NCBI GenBank assembly: GCA_030180135.1
Contig: CM058238.1
Location: forward strand, 86,746,619 to 86,810,618
Reading direction: 5' to 3'
DNA length: 64,000 nucleotides
DNA from: Orychophragmus violaceus
Lineage: Eukaryota > Streptophyta > Magnoliopsida > Brassicales > Brassicaceae
In this document: piece after piece, positions 18,770 to 30,779 of the stretch
Position numbering within the stretch: the first letter of the stretch is position 1
Layout: each line of letters opens with the position of its first letter
Translations under genes and position numbers: made by a program
The notes under the pieces: model-generated
What the model saw: only the letters and a program-made list of their open reading frames with translations
Told to the model about the DNA's origin: nothing
Database searches by the model: none

Positions 18770-21700
18770 TGCAACGCCCCTTTCCCGTCGTCCGCTGGCC
18801 CTCAGGCTGACCGACCAACAATCAAACAAGAACATGACCGATCGAACCCAAGCAAGTCCAAAAGGAAAGGGTTCGCCACAGGTCCAAGCCAGAGACAGAT
18901 CAGTTTGAGACAAAGGCTCGCACTAACCCGTCCTTGACTCCTCTATCCTCACTTCCATAGTACAAGTCGTATGCCTTGCACCATTTCCGTGAGTTGTGTT
19001 GGTTTGGACTAAACACAATATCAGGAAAGCATATTCATTTCTGAGTAATCAAACGTCAGCACAACGTTTAATAGTCACTTTTACAAACCATTTCGTCAAT
19101 CAACAAAACAACACTCAACGTTCAATACAAAATTGGCGTCAAGCCGAACAGAGAGAAAACCCTGAAATCATCCAATCAAAATCCCGCCACAATCAATCCC
19201 GAAACTACACCGAGGATCTCCCGTGTCCTTCGCTGCTACACCTGAAAAACACAAAAAGAGTCTAATGAGTGATCTAAGATCACCCAGCGAGTCGGCTCAC
19301 CACTACGGCTGCTAATCTATCTATCCACTATAGATTCCCGCCCGAAAACCTCAAAATAACAAGCAATCAAAACAAATAGCCGATCACGCACTACCACGAC
19401 GTGTCGAGCCCACACACAATCAATTGCTAAAAGAAAGAGAAGGCGATTAGAGGAAATCGAGAGGACTGTGGCACATGCTCTCGATTGAGACTCGATCTAT
19501 CTACCGCGCACTACCAACTACACCAACACACCACTGGGCCCCTACGATCTTGGTAACTTCCACGGGTTTCCACTGTTACCGACATGGTAACTAACCCCTG
19601 ACTCCTAGACGTAAATATGAAGTCCAACGGCTAGGACACCATTCTCCGTTCATCGATACGCGGTGACTCAGGATACCCCTAGATAACCAAAGCTTCCATG
19701 CAGTCCGGCCCTAGGACGCGACACCGTATTCTCCGGACTACACACCTACCGGCGTCACTCAGTAGGTTAACACCATAACCGGAATCACCATGATCCGATT
19801 AAGCAAATACCCGAGGATCCAATCGGGTCGGAAGTACCAGAACGTATCCGAACACCTAGACTTGCGGGATCTAACGCACCCTAGAGTCCTAGTGAAGAAA
19901 TGTAAACACACAGACTCACTTGGACTCTAACAATCAATCTCAATCAATAATCAACAACCAAATCAACACCGCATCCCGCAAGTCTACTCACACACAATAA
20001 CACCACCGCTCTGACTCGGCACCGTACCGAGTCAGCAACCACGACTTAACCAGTCCCGTGACCGAGTTAAGTATCCACACGGATCGCTCGGCCCAACACC
20101 GAGATTATCTAAAATACCTTCACAGAAAGCTCAACAAAACCACTCAATAACACAATCACACAATCACCACACAAACAGGCCTATTAGGGTTTCTAACGTC
20201 TTTTAACCAATTCACGTCCGCTACCTTGGATTAGTGAATTGCTAATCCGTAGACGGCTCACCAATCACAACACTTTTCTTTTCTTAACCTTTCCTAAGTA
20301 TCTTTTATCTAATCCCCGATCTGTCAGTTTAGAGCTAGTAGCTTACTAAACTCCCCGACGTCTCGTCTTTTATTAACTTAATTCATTTCTTCTCGGTAAT
20401 CCCGATATCATTCCATACGATATACGTTTGTTAGGTTTAATTTCATATTTTAACTCGTCTTAATTCCCGTACTTAGATTCTTTCAATACCGTTCTTTACA
20501 TATGTATATATGCATACACGGCCCTAACATGCAACGATTATATGAATGCATCACACAATATTGCTATCAACCTAACGGCACACAACATGTTTAATCCTTT
20601 TAATTCTCATAATCCTAAAATGTGTCTTAAACCTAACCGGTTTATCGTTAATTCAACCATTAGTTCTTAAACACAATCAATCATATCCGGATATGCAATC
20701 CTAAATCTATGGTTTCCAATTTCTCGATCTATATGCATTAACTACGGTGTTTGAGCTGACTCACAGTGATTTAGGTCGGAGCGAACGGTTCAAACCTAAC
20801 TACGGATGCGGATACGACTCCTCGAGACCCCGAACTAAACCCGAACCTTCCGAACACATGAACATGAACTCCGAAGCTTCCCGAACACCCGTACACAAAC
20901 CGCAACACAAAACTGGCCGGAGTCAACGCGTTGACCGACGTTGATCGGTGTTGACTTTGACCTCTAGTTGACCGTTGACTTTGACCTCCATTTGACCGTT
21001 GACTTTGAACGTTGACCGTTGACTTTGACTTTGACCAATCTTGAACCGGTTGAACCAATCTGAACCAGCTGAACCACTTCAAGCAAACCAAACCGACTGA
21101 ACCGTCTTCAACTGAACCGGTTAGATTAAACCAGCTTAGGTCAAACCGTTGACCGGTTTCACCTAACGTTGACCGAGGCTTAACCAAGCCTAAACCAATC
21201 CAATTTTGGACCAAACCATGCTTAACCAACCCACTGTAGAACCGGCTTGAAGATACGGCGGCGGTGGAGCTTCTCCGGCGACTTCTCCGGCGTTGACCGA
21301 CGGTGGTCCGGCGTTAACCGACGGTGGTCCGGCGTTGACCGGTCGGTTCACCCCTTTTTCCGGCCACTCAGAAAACGATCTACCCATGAAACTGACCGAA
21401 AAGAGGAGATCTATCTACCCATGGCTTGAAAACGTTCATTTCTGATGCAGGAAGAGAGAGATCCACCAAACCCTAATCCGCGGATGCTTTCTGGACAGAT
21501 TCCGGTGAGCTCCGCCGACGAAGACAACAGTGGCTGGCTGGAAATTGTAGAGGAGGGAGAGAGGAAGCTACTGGGCTTTGTAGAAGTTGATTTGGGTTTA
21601 TATTGATAGTTTTTTGGGATTTTTAGTGTGAGAAGGTAATATGAACACTTTGAATGTTCTTGAGCTTCTTTGAAGATTCATATGAATTTTCTGGTTTTTC

Positions 21701-22358
21701 CAGATGAATCTAGAGAGAAGAGAGAGCTTTTGGTCGTGGGTGAGGCTAGAGATAGAGTAAGAGTGAGTGATATGAATTTGGCTTGGTATTTTTGTGCATG
21801 CAACAAGATTCATGCATCAAGTGTGGGCTTGACACCTCACATGGGAAATCTGACCCAATTAAATTGTACACCTGTCTCTGGAGCTCCTTCTGATCCACAA
21901 GATTCATCCCAAAACCGGTCCAATTCAATTGTACACCCTTCTTGCCATTTCTTCTCGGTTTCCTTGATTGCACGAATATTGTTTTAGAAAATACCAAATG
22001 ATTCCCATAAATCCCAAAACCTCCATTAACTGATTCTACCTGATTTTTGATGAATTTAGCAACTTTAATCTCCTCATTTGGAGTTTCCTAGCTCCGTTTA
22101 TGAATTTTCGAAGTTTTCTCGGTTTAATCGGTTTTCATTCCCAACAAGCCGAAAACCCTGTTTCTGCTCCGTTACTTCCAACTCTAGTCTTGTAAATATT
22201 ATTTATGCATTAAAAAGAGAACATTTGGCCCGTCTCGACTTCCGTCTCGAACTTTGGTAAATTTACCATTTTGCCCATGAGTTTAGCAAAATTACAATTT
22301 TGCCCCTGCTGACTTTTCTTCTGCCCGTTGACCATATTTTTGAATACTGGGTATTACA
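18770..22358 (-). repeat. LARD 3' LTR, 3,589 bp
   Basis: Plus-strand limits TGCAACGCCCC and GGGTATTACA; the partner LTR begins TGTAACGCCCC. It matches 32089-34601 plus 58621-59699 throughout, with indels. A GTGGGAAAGAA purine run lies just outside it (22359-22370) as the probable polypurine tract. Confidence 0.9.
20928..21180. promoter_or_regulatory. Cluster of TTGAC (W-box-like) motifs in the LARD LTR
   Basis: About fourteen TTGACC/TTGACT cores, partly as tandem GTTGACTTTGACC units, lie in ~250 bases. TTGAC[C/T] is the core bound by WRKY factors. The partner LTR has about nine near 34275-34510. A regulatory role is inferred only. Confidence 0.5.
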
Positions 22359-23873
22359 TTCTTTCCCACTTACAGGAATTCGGTCCCTGAATTCTCCGTC
22401 ACTAACAGACTTCGAATAGGCACCAAACCCTGCAAGTTGCTTCAATATGTTCTTTTACTGCTCCTTTCTCATAATTCAACGTCTCGTTACTTGACCTTTG
22501 ATATTCTGAATCCATCTTTAATATTATCTTGCGCTTTGCTATCTCATCCCAAACTTTCCACTGTCCTTCGTATTGCTTATTCGTCTACTTCTCCATACTC
22601 GATCCTTGATCTCGACGGCACTCCTTCACTTGCTCTTTATTTTTCCCACTTAACTATAGCTTCGTTTCTCGATCTCCGGTCCCACTTTACTGTGTTACTT
22701 CTCTCTTTAACAGACCTTTCTTGAACCTCGATCTTCCACAATTATTCACTTTAATCTGATTCTCACTCTAACTTCCCCACTTCGCTTCGACTTCCACGTC
22801 TTTTACGATACTGGTTTGTCTCCCCGAGACACTCTTCAAGAATCTGCATTCCAAACCTGACGTCCTTACGGCTCTAACTCCATCCATACTGATAACTCCA
22901 CTCTGATTCTGATACGGCCTCTTCCTTCCCGAATACTCTTCAAGAATTTTGATTTCTGAATCCGACTTTTCTAAGACTCCATTTACTGCATTCCGTTCGC
23001 TACACTCTGGTCTCCACACTGTCGCTGACATTCCTTTAAATCTTTTCGCTAACTTATCATATCAACCGCTTCACTCTTCCCGTTGCTCTGCATTGATAAT
23101 TTCCCCCTGACGATCCATACCAACTGCTTCACTTCCCGGGTCAACTTGTCTCACGGCTCCTTTATACTCCATCTCGCTTTCGGGTTCGGGTTCGGTCTCG
23201 TATTCGTATCGCATCGTCCATTCCGTCCTACATTCAACACAACAACTTTCACTGGAGTGGTGAAATTCAAACCAATCCATCCTTCGAAATCACTTCCTCA
23301 TAGAGATATAGTTAGTTAATCATGTACCCAACGATTACCCATGATTAAGTAACGATATTTTACAATTCCGCTCTCTCGTGAATCGATGGTCCAATACAAC
23401 TATTCTGAGTTAGCTCAACACCTTAAACGAAAATGTTCTAACACTTTTATTTTTAAAAACTTAACGATTGCGATAAAATATAAACTACTCAATCCAACCC
23501 AACACAACTAGCAATCGAATGGCTTACCACTACCGCCAAGCATCCTCGAATGCTATGAATGCCATAAAAGAAAACTAGCACCCTAACAGTGATATACCAA
23601 CGAGCGAAACACAGCCCTAATTATCCAATGCACCACTCAAGCATTAGATAAAGCACGCAAGCAATAACACAAAAGCAAACAATTACCACACACAACCAAG
23701 CAATCAGCAGATCGCTCTAGATATGTCGTCAGTCTGGGTTTAGGTTATGATGATCGGTCGTCAGTTCCGCTCACCATCAGACTTCACATGGTAATTCGTT
23801 TGCATTACCACACCATCACACGCATGCAAACAATTACAATGAAAGTCATAATGACAAGTTGAACGTTCTATGC
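22359..23873 (-). other. LARD interior, 3' part, no recognisable gene
   Basis: About 1.5 kb between the LTR and Athila-B. On the element strand the distal end reads like a chromovirus pol tail in non-coding context (GGGACCGAATTCC). The plus strand is unusually C/T-rich (22440-23290). Short open frames show no known domain and I regard them as chance. Confidence 0.6.
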
Positions 23874-23878
23874 AACAT

Positions 23879-25075
23879 TGATAGGCTTCTAAGTTTTACC
23901 CTATTCTAAACTGCAAGTGAACAGCAATGTCAAAGTAGTATATAGGGTTATCGAATCCACAGGGACACTTGGTCTCAATAGATCAGAACAGTAGAGACTA
24001 ATACTAGAAAGAAAGCAATGTAATTGAATAAAAAGCGGTGCGAGAAAGTAAATCAGTAGCAGAGATTAACGGTTGTGGAAGCACTAAACTAAAAGCGTCA
24101 AGCCTAGGGTATTCTCAGGAAATCAGACAAGCAGACAGTTCATTCAGCAAGGATCTAATTAAGCACAGTTCTAGAACTCAAAACACAGATATAGAATTAA
24201 CCAAATTCCTTTGCGATAATTCTCTAAGTCTAAGTGCAGCAAACCAAACTTCCGTTTGCGAGAACTAACAGATTAATCTAGCATTAATCCCAAGTTTGAT
24301 ATGTTCACAATTATCCTAAACCAAACTTCCGTTTGCGCAAAGTTTAATTGCCCAATTTAATTAGTACAGATTCCTAAACCCCACTTCTGTGACGTATTTA
24401 GCAACCTAAGATCTAGATTCTAATTGATCAGGTTAGAACTAGCTTTAAGCACAATTAAATTGAAGAACAGATATAGTTTGAATCCTTAACTGAATTTGAA
24501 CAAGTCTAGCAAGTCATGAAATCCTATGTGAGAAACCCTAAACCTAACAAGGAATCTACTCAGACATAGATAATGAAAACATGATCATATGATGAATAAA
24601 TTGCATAAAAGAATAAGAGTAAAAGGGGTTCGAAATCTTCTCCAAATACAGATGAAGTAATAGGTTCAGATCAGCCCCAAAAACTCTAAAAATCCTCTCC
24701 TCTTAATTATCAAAGTGTATCTAATAAAACAACTAAAACTTGATTATATAGGTATAATCTCGGCCAAGGGCTTCTTTGTAAATATCAGGAACTTCTGGAT
24801 CAAAGTGCAATATCTTGATTCTTCTAAACCGCCGAGTTTTGGCCCATCTCGCTGGTGCATCGACCGTTGCAGGTGTGCAACGATCGACACATTTCTCTGT
24901 TTCGGACAGTGAACTCTATCTCTCGGCCAAACACTCCAAAAATCTCCAAAATGCTCCATTATCTCCAATTCAGCTCCAATCCTGATTATACATGTAAAAG
25001 AATCTAAAAGAACACAAAAGACACTAAAACACAACTATATCATGGCCTAAAACTAGTAAAAACCATGATATATCA
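23879..25075 (-). repeat. Athila-B 3' LTR, 1,197 bp
   Basis: TGATAGGCTTC...GATATATCA. A near-identical partner is at 29352-30549. One bipartite module lies at 24861-24886. Confidence 0.93.
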
Positions 25076-26432
25076 ACTCCCCCACACTTAGGCTTTGCTT
25101 GCCCTCAAGCAAAACAGAGAACTAAAGCATGGTGAAGAGGTTTGAAAACTCTTCAGAAACTCATTTCATACTAGAAGCTACAATACTCAGATTCCCCTTA
25201 GTAAACCACTGAAAGAATCAATCACAGGATATCAAGACCAACATGTACTTCCCCCACACTTAGCAACTGTCCTAGGTAAACTCCACAATCACATTCAAGC
25301 ATTCAAATTCTCCCTACTGACTTCTGCAAGTATTTAAGTGCGGTCTCACCTAAGGAGTATCGATCAAAGGGCACATGGATTCTTACCTTGTCAGCTCTAG
25401 ACCACCATACTATCTTTCTCTAGTCCTTTTTCTTCTCTTTCCCTTCTTTAACAACTGATTTTTCCCCATTGGGTATCATTTTATTTTTTTTATCAGTGTT
25501 CTTCCCGTTATGGGGTGTACTTTGGACACATTCCATGGATCACATGAGAGAAAATAGTGTTTGCTACCCATCCCATGACCACTTCGGAGTTACTAACTCA
25601 TCCTCAGTTTATTATTTTTTTTTTTACTTTATAGAAGGGGAGAAGGGAACTAAATAGGATAGGTTGACAGGCTGTGTCAGAACTAACAAGGGAATCCGAC
25701 ACAAAGTATACCAAGCCCTTAGGTGAGAAATCTAAGTCAGTATTAAGTTGAAGTCAGTAAAAGGATCCTCTGATACCTGAAGTGATGTGGGTGTTCCCAG
25801 TAGGTTGGTCTGTGATGGGGTTTTCTAATAGTCAGAGATAGATCCTGCAACTTCATCCCAATGGTTACTTAAGTTCCTGCAAGTCTTGTAAATCTTCTCA
25901 GAAAATCATAGTTTCTTACTTAAACAATTTTGACTCAATAAAACAAAAAATTTTGAAAAACCGACTGACTCTTAAGAAAACAGAAAACAAAAGTCAGTAG
26001 CACCTCCCCCACACTTAAGACACACTGTCCCCAGTAGTGTCAAGCGAAGGGTCGGTAATAAGAAAGAAAAATTGTTAAAGTTCTGTTGAGTTCTGTCGGG
26101 TTTACCTCTATCGCTCATGCATCGATCGTTGCACTAAGTGCATCGACCGTTACTTGGCGATTTTCGTGTATGGTCGATCGTTTCTCAAGAGCGCAACGAT
26201 CGCTGCAATGCGATTCCTTTCGTGTTGTGACGATCGACACAGAAGTGCGTCGATCGTTGCACTGCGATTTATCCGAGACCTGCAAACATAAACTCACCAG
26301 AAACAAAAACAAACGTAAAATCCTAACAAAAACACCAAAAATTAAGTAGAAAAACATCAGTACCTAATGGTGGGTTGCCTCCCACCCAGCGCTTGTTTAA
26401 GGTCAATAGCTTGACCGGACGGGTGGGAATTT
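25076..26432 (-). other. Athila-B 3' non-coding region
   Basis: The polypurine tract abuts the LTR (AAGTGTGGGGGAGT on the minus strand, 25076-25090). A stem TTTGCTTG / CAAGCAAA lies at 25094-25113. Further purine runs lie at about 25250-25262 and 26003-26018. Three tandem CGATCG modules have cores at 26122/26143, 26174/26197 and 26231/26251. A GTGGG...CCCAC stem-loop lies at 26369-26386. The layout is collinear with Athila-A 5746-7060 and Athila-D 56069-57410. Confidence 0.78.
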
Positions 26433-26750
26433 TCAAGTACCAGGAGGTCCTGACAGAGACTTTTTCTGTCTCTGTTCAAGTCTCCTCATCCAAGGTAGTG
26501 AGTAGGCTGTTGCGGAATGCTCATGTCCAAGAAAAGATGGAGTGAAATGTGCTCCAGGATCTATAACCATAGTATGATCAGGCTGCTCAAAATCTGCGTC
26601 CCTTATGGTGAATGTCTGCCCATCTATCAGTGACTTTCGCAGCTTATCCATCTCATAGTGCAGTGGTTCATCTCCCAGATGGAGGTCTATCAAGTTGTTC
26701 CTAACATCAATCAACGCTCCTGCTGTAGCCAAAAAGGGTCTCCCAAGCAA
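26433..26750 (-). pseudogene. Athila-B protease C-terminus after a frameshift
   Basis: Continues the protease reading in another frame: LGRPFLATAGALIDVRNN (the LGRPFLATA block normally follows the retropepsin), then DKLRKSLIDGQTF, then the tail HSATAYSLPWMRRLEQRQK. The same tail ends the Athila-A gene. The frame change is around 26745. Where RT should begin, the protein simply ends, showing an old internal deletion shared by this subfamily. Confidence 0.75.
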
Positions 26751-29083
26751 AATGCTTCATCCGGATCATAGTCATATCTCAGCACAAGGAAGTCCGTTGG
26801 AACTAAGTAGTTTCCAACTCTCACCGGAATGTCCATAAGGAGCCCTTCAGGAACTCGTATGGACTGATCAGCTAGGACAAGAGAAGTCCTAGTAGGAGTA
26901 AAATCCAACATACCCAGCTTCTCTACCACAGAGTAAGGCATCAAACTTCCAGCAGCTCCTAAATCACACAGAGAGCGTCTAAAACTATCCTCAAAGATAG
27001 AACAATCCAGCACAAAGACTCCAGGATCAGGCAGCTTCTTCGGGACCTTAGTTAGCAGAACATCACTAATATGCTGAGGAACAATTATCACCCAGTTTCT
27101 CAGATCATCATCCAGGGGCAACATCTTGTTCAGGTACCTCTGCACACATGGATGATAAGGTGGATCATCAGAAGTTGGAATTTCTTCCAATTCTTCACCA
27201 ATCCCTTCTAATTTCTTCAGCTCTTCAATCTCTTGCCTAATCACTTCACACACAGAGGAGTGTTGTCTAAAAATCTGTTCGTAGATCTCCTGTTGAGTAA
27301 TCTCAGAGGCTCCATTGAATAGGCGATCAAGCTCCAAGTCAGCATCTATGCCATTATCGTCCGACAGTTCTGTCTGTTCACGCCCTGCAACGACCGACAC
27401 CAAAGGTGTGTCGATCGTTGCCATCCCGACGGGTGCATCAATCGGCACAGATGTTGCATCGATCGACGCACTGCAGCAGATTTCACCCGAGAGTTTTTCA
27501 CAAATATCCGAAAATTCTTGTTCTGTCACCAACTCAGCTGTACTTAGCTCAAATCTTTCACCTATGTGAGATCTATCATTAATGTATACAGACCAGGCCT
27601 TAACATGAGTGTCTGCCACTCCTTTTCCCTTCAGTGAGCTGGACATCTGGTTCACCTGAGTGTCCAACTGCTTAATGTGAGTGCTCAGAGACTCAAATTT
27701 CCCATTGAGGTCTTCATAAACAGCGTCCAACTTCTTGTTGCAGTCCACAGAAATCTTGGTCTGACTCTCAATCAGTTGTTCCATCATAGCCTCCATTTTG
27801 CTCTCATGGGCTGTAGGTGCAGGAGGAGTCTGATAAGATGTAGATCCATAGGTTCTCTGAGTACCTTGTCCATAGGTCTTCTGAAAACCACAAGTCTGTC
27901 CTCCATTAGAGAATATGTTCCCCTGTTGATTACTAAATCTATTACCTTGGAAACCAGAACCTCCTATGAAATTCACATCTTCTTCCTGAGTTTCCTCCTC
28001 AGTCTGAATCACCTCTACATCTTGGGCAAAGTGGACAGCTTTCTTACTTGTCAGAAGATTGTAGACTGTGTCTAGCCTAGATCTAATCTCAGTCATGTTA
28101 GAATCCTCTATACTTCCACCGGATTTCTTCCTCTTTTCATCTATAGTCTTGCAACTGTAGCTGCTAATCAGGTTCCCAATCAACTGTTTAGCTTGTGTAG
28201 GAGTCCTGGTGTTGAAATTAGCATTACTGGAATTATCCAGCGCAGTCTGATAAGGGAGATCTATGCCTCTGAAGAAGATACCAATCAGCTGTACTTGTGT
28301 GAATCCATGGTGTGGACAGTCACGCTGATACTGCTTAAATCTCATCCAGGCAGTCTTCAAGGGCTCCACAGCTCCTTGGGAAAAAGTGAGTATGTCCTGT
28401 CTGGACTGATCTGAGCGTGCATCATCATAAAAGTGACGCAGGAACTCACTCTTTAAGGCTGCCCAAGTAGTATACTGACCAGGTGCCAGTTGTCTCAGCC
28501 ATGCACTAGCGTCTACAGCAAGACTGTGCGGAAATAGCTTGAGGAACAGATAGTCTGGGCATACTCCTTCATACTTCATGCCAGTGACTATGTCCTCAAA
28601 CTTGTCAATGTGATCCATAGGCTGCTCTGCTTGAAGACCATGTAAAGCAATCTGTCTCATCAGCTGGTAGTAGATGGTCTTTACCTCAAAATCATTCCTC
28701 TCAAAAGCAGGAAGCACTAGAGCTGCTCGGTTTGCATGAAACTCATCAGGTCTGTTGTAGTCATCTAGTGTCCTCTCATGAACCACCATCTCTCTACCTT
28801 GGGCCTGTCCTTGACCCTGGTTTTGGTTCAGCTCCTGTTGCTGTTGCTCAGGAGGATCAGGGATGACATTCCCTTCAGCATCAACCCGATGCCCAGCAGC
28901 ATTGTACGGGTTGTTATCTCGGTCCCTCAGGGTACCTTCAGCATCTGGTATCAAGATCAGACGTTCTCGTACCATTCTCTCTCTCTTTTCTCTTCTGATA
29001 GTCCTTTCTAGATGTCCAAGTTCCTCTAGTCCGAGATTAAGCAAGCTCAAGTTCGGATTACTTCGAGTTTTCTGCGTTGGCAT
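26711..29083 (-). CDS. gag: Athila-B Gag-protease protein, 790 aa
   Basis: ATG at 29083 (MPTQKTRSNP), stop at 26711-26713. N-terminal arm (LERTIRREKRERMVRERLIL; DRDNNPYNAAGHRVDAEGN) and then a Gln-rich linker. The capsid-like retrotrans_gag core is at about residues 130-290 (PMDHIDKFEDIVTGMKYEGV; SLAVDASAWLRQLAPGQYTTW; FLRHFYDDARSDQSRQDI). A coiled region is at about residues 420-480 (DCNKKLDAVYEDLNGKFESL). A variable segment follows that is partly encoded by two CGATCG modules (27391-27465), and then the Athila protease block (SLCDLGAAGSLMPYSVVEKL; SLVLADQSIRVPEGLL). It would form particles. A long open frame among dead neighbours suggests recent activity. Confidence 0.85.
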   Translation of the reverse strand: MPTQKTRSNPNLSLLNLGLEELGHLERTIRREKRERMVRERLILIPDAEGTLRDRDNNPYNAAGHRVDAEGNVIPDPPEQQQQELNQNQGQGQAQGREMVVHERTLDDYNRPDEFHANRAALVLPAFERNDFEVKTIYYQLMRQIALHGLQAEQPMDHIDKFEDIVTGMKYEGVCPDYLFLKLFPHSLAVDASAWLRQLAPGQYTTWAALKSEFLRHFYDDARSDQSRQDILTFSQGAVEPLKTAWMRFKQYQRDCPHHGFTQVQLIGIFFRGIDLPYQTALDNSSNANFNTRTPTQAKQLIGNLISSYSCKTIDEKRKKSGGSIEDSNMTEIRSRLDTVYNLLTSKKAVHFAQDVEVIQTEEETQEEDVNFIGGSGFQGNRFSNQQGNIFSNGGQTCGFQKTYGQGTQRTYGSTSYQTPPAPTAHESKMEAMMEQLIESQTKISVDCNKKLDAVYEDLNGKFESLSTHIKQLDTQVNQMSSSLKGKGVADTHVKAWSVYINDRSHIGERFELSTAELVTEQEFSDICEKLSGEICCSASIDATSVPIDAPVGMATIDTPLVSVVAGREQTELSDDNGIDADLELDRLFNGASEITQQEIYEQIFRQHSSVCEVIRQEIEELKKLEGIGEELEEIPTSDDPPYHPCVQRYLNKMLPLDDDLRNWVIIVPQHISDVLLTKVPKKLPDPGVFVLDCSIFEDSFRRSLCDLGAAGSLMPYSVVEKLGMLDFTPTRTSLVLADQSIRVPEGLLMDIPVRVGNYLVPTDFLVLRYDYDPDEAFCLGDPFWLQQER

Positions 29084-29104
29084 AAACTGTCTGTAATCGT
29101 CCAG

Positions 29105-29190
29105 CAACGATCGATGCTATCAGTGCAACGATCGATTCAATCTCAGAATCACCTAGTGACGATCGACGCAAGGGATGCAACGATCGACGC
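29105..29190. repeat. Two tandem CGATCG modules in the Athila-B leader
   Basis: Cores at 29108/29129 and 29160/29181 (centres 21 bp apart each), ending AAGGCGAAAG. They lie just upstream of the gag ATG on the element strand. Confidence 0.85.
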
Positions 29191-29327
29191 AAGGCGAAAG
29201 TCGTACCTGCGACAGAAAGAAACAGAGAAAAAGTTAGCAAAATATAAAAACAAAACGAAAAAGCAAAAACAAAAAGAAAAATTTCTAGTAAAAACCCTAA
29301 GTTCGGTCCTATCGAAGACTCAAAGAG

Positions 29328-29345
29328 TCCCCGGCAACGGCGCCA
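29328..29345 (-). other. Athila-B primer binding site (tRNA-Asp)
   Basis: The plus strand reads TCCCCGGCAACGGCGCCA, an exact 18-base match to the 3' end of plant tRNA-Asp, six bases from the 5' LTR. Confidence 0.95.
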
Positions 29346-29351
29346 AAAACT

Positions 29352-30549
29352 TGATAGGCTTCTAAGTTTTACCCTATTCTAAACTGCAAGTGAACAGCAA
29401 TGTCAAAGTAGTATATAGGGTTATCGAATCCACAGGGACACTTGGTCTCAATAGATCAGAACAGTAGAGACTAATACTAGAAAGAAAGCAATGTAATTGA
29501 ATAAAAAGCGGTGCGAGAAAGTAAATCAGTAGCAGAGATTAACGGTTGTGGAAGCAATAAACTAAAAGCGTCAAGCCTAGGGTATTCTCAGGAAATCAGA
29601 CAAGCAGACAGTTCATTCAGCAAGGATCTAATTAAGCACAGTTCTAGAACTCAAAACACAGATATAGAATTAACCAAATTCCTTTGCGATAATTCTCTAA
29701 GTCTAAGTGCAGCAAACCAAACTTCCGTTTGCGAGAACTAACAGATTAAACTAGCATTAATCCCAAGTTTGATATGTTCACAATTATCCTAAACCAAACT
29801 TCCGTTTGCGCAAAGTTTAATTGCCCAATTTAATTAGTTCAGATTCCTAAACCCCACTTCCGTGACGTATTTAGCAACCTAAGATCTAGATTCTAATTGA
29901 TCAGGTTAGAACTAGCTTTAAGCATAATTAAATTGAAGAACAGATATAGTTTGAATCCTTAACTGAATTTGAACAAGTCTAGCAAGTCATGAAATCCTAT
30001 GTGAGAAACCCTAAACCTAACAAGGAATCTACTCAGACATAGATAATGAAAACATGATCATATGATGAATAAATTGCATAAAAGAATAAGAGTAAAAGGG
30101 GTTCGAAATCTTCTCCAAATAAAGATGAAGTAATAGGTTCAGATCAGCCCCAAAAACTCTAAAAATCCTCTCCTCTTGATTATCAAAGTGTATCTAATAA
30201 AAACAACTAAAACTTGATTATATAGGTATAATCTCGGCCAAGGGCTTCTTTGTAAATATCAGGAACTTCTGGATCAAAGTGCAATATCTTGATTCTTCTA
30301 AACCGCCTAGTTTTGGCCCATCTCGCTGGTGCATCGACCGTTGCAGGTGTGAAACGATCGACACCTTTCTCTGTTTCGGACAGTGAACTCTATCTCTCGG
30401 CCAAACACTCCAAAAATCTCCAAAATGTTCCATTATCTCCAATTCAGCTCCAATCCTGATTATACCTGTAAAAGACTCTAAAAGAACACAAAAGACACAA
30501 AAACACAACTATATCATGGCCTAAAACTAGTAAAAACCATGATATATCA
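29352..30549 (-). repeat. Athila-B 5' LTR, 1,198 bp
   Basis: Near-identical to 23879-25075. One bipartite module lies at 30335-30360. TSD AACAT follows. Confidence 0.93.
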
Positions 30550-30779
30550 AACATATATATACAAAACGACAACACACACATTTCGAGGTTTTAATACATA
30601 GAGGAAACAAAAACACAACAAGACATCCGTCATCAATAACATAACCCCCAAACTGCACCGTCATGCCCTGGAGATGTCAGAAACGACATGTGAAAATCGC
30701 CGATCTAGATACACAAAAAAAAGCAATATAGTTAGTGCCCACACTTACCTGGCCTAACTATCCTAGTCTAACAGCCCCA

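Larger units (their letters stand above)
23879..30549 (-). mobile_element. Athila-B: non-autonomous gag-protease Athila, TSD AACAT
   Basis: Complete element with LTRs 23879-25075 and 29352-30549, tRNA-Asp primer site, polypurine tract and TSD AACAT (23874-23878; 30550-30554). The coding region is one long gag-protease frame plus a short frameshifted tail; RT and integrase are absent without any visible later insertion. The LTRs differ at roughly fifteen positions by eye. It is the best preserved large element here and probably moved with enzymes from a full Athila such as Athila-D. Confidence 0.93.

Noticed and set aside
22437..23319. Several small open frames in the LARD interior
   Set aside because: No recognisable domain, plus-strand C/T-rich composition gives chance frames, and they lie on both strands without conservation evidence.
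29328..29345. tRNA-Asp gene fragment
   Set aside because: Only the last 18 bases of tRNA-Asp match, right beside an LTR; this is the Athila primer binding site, not a tRNA gene.
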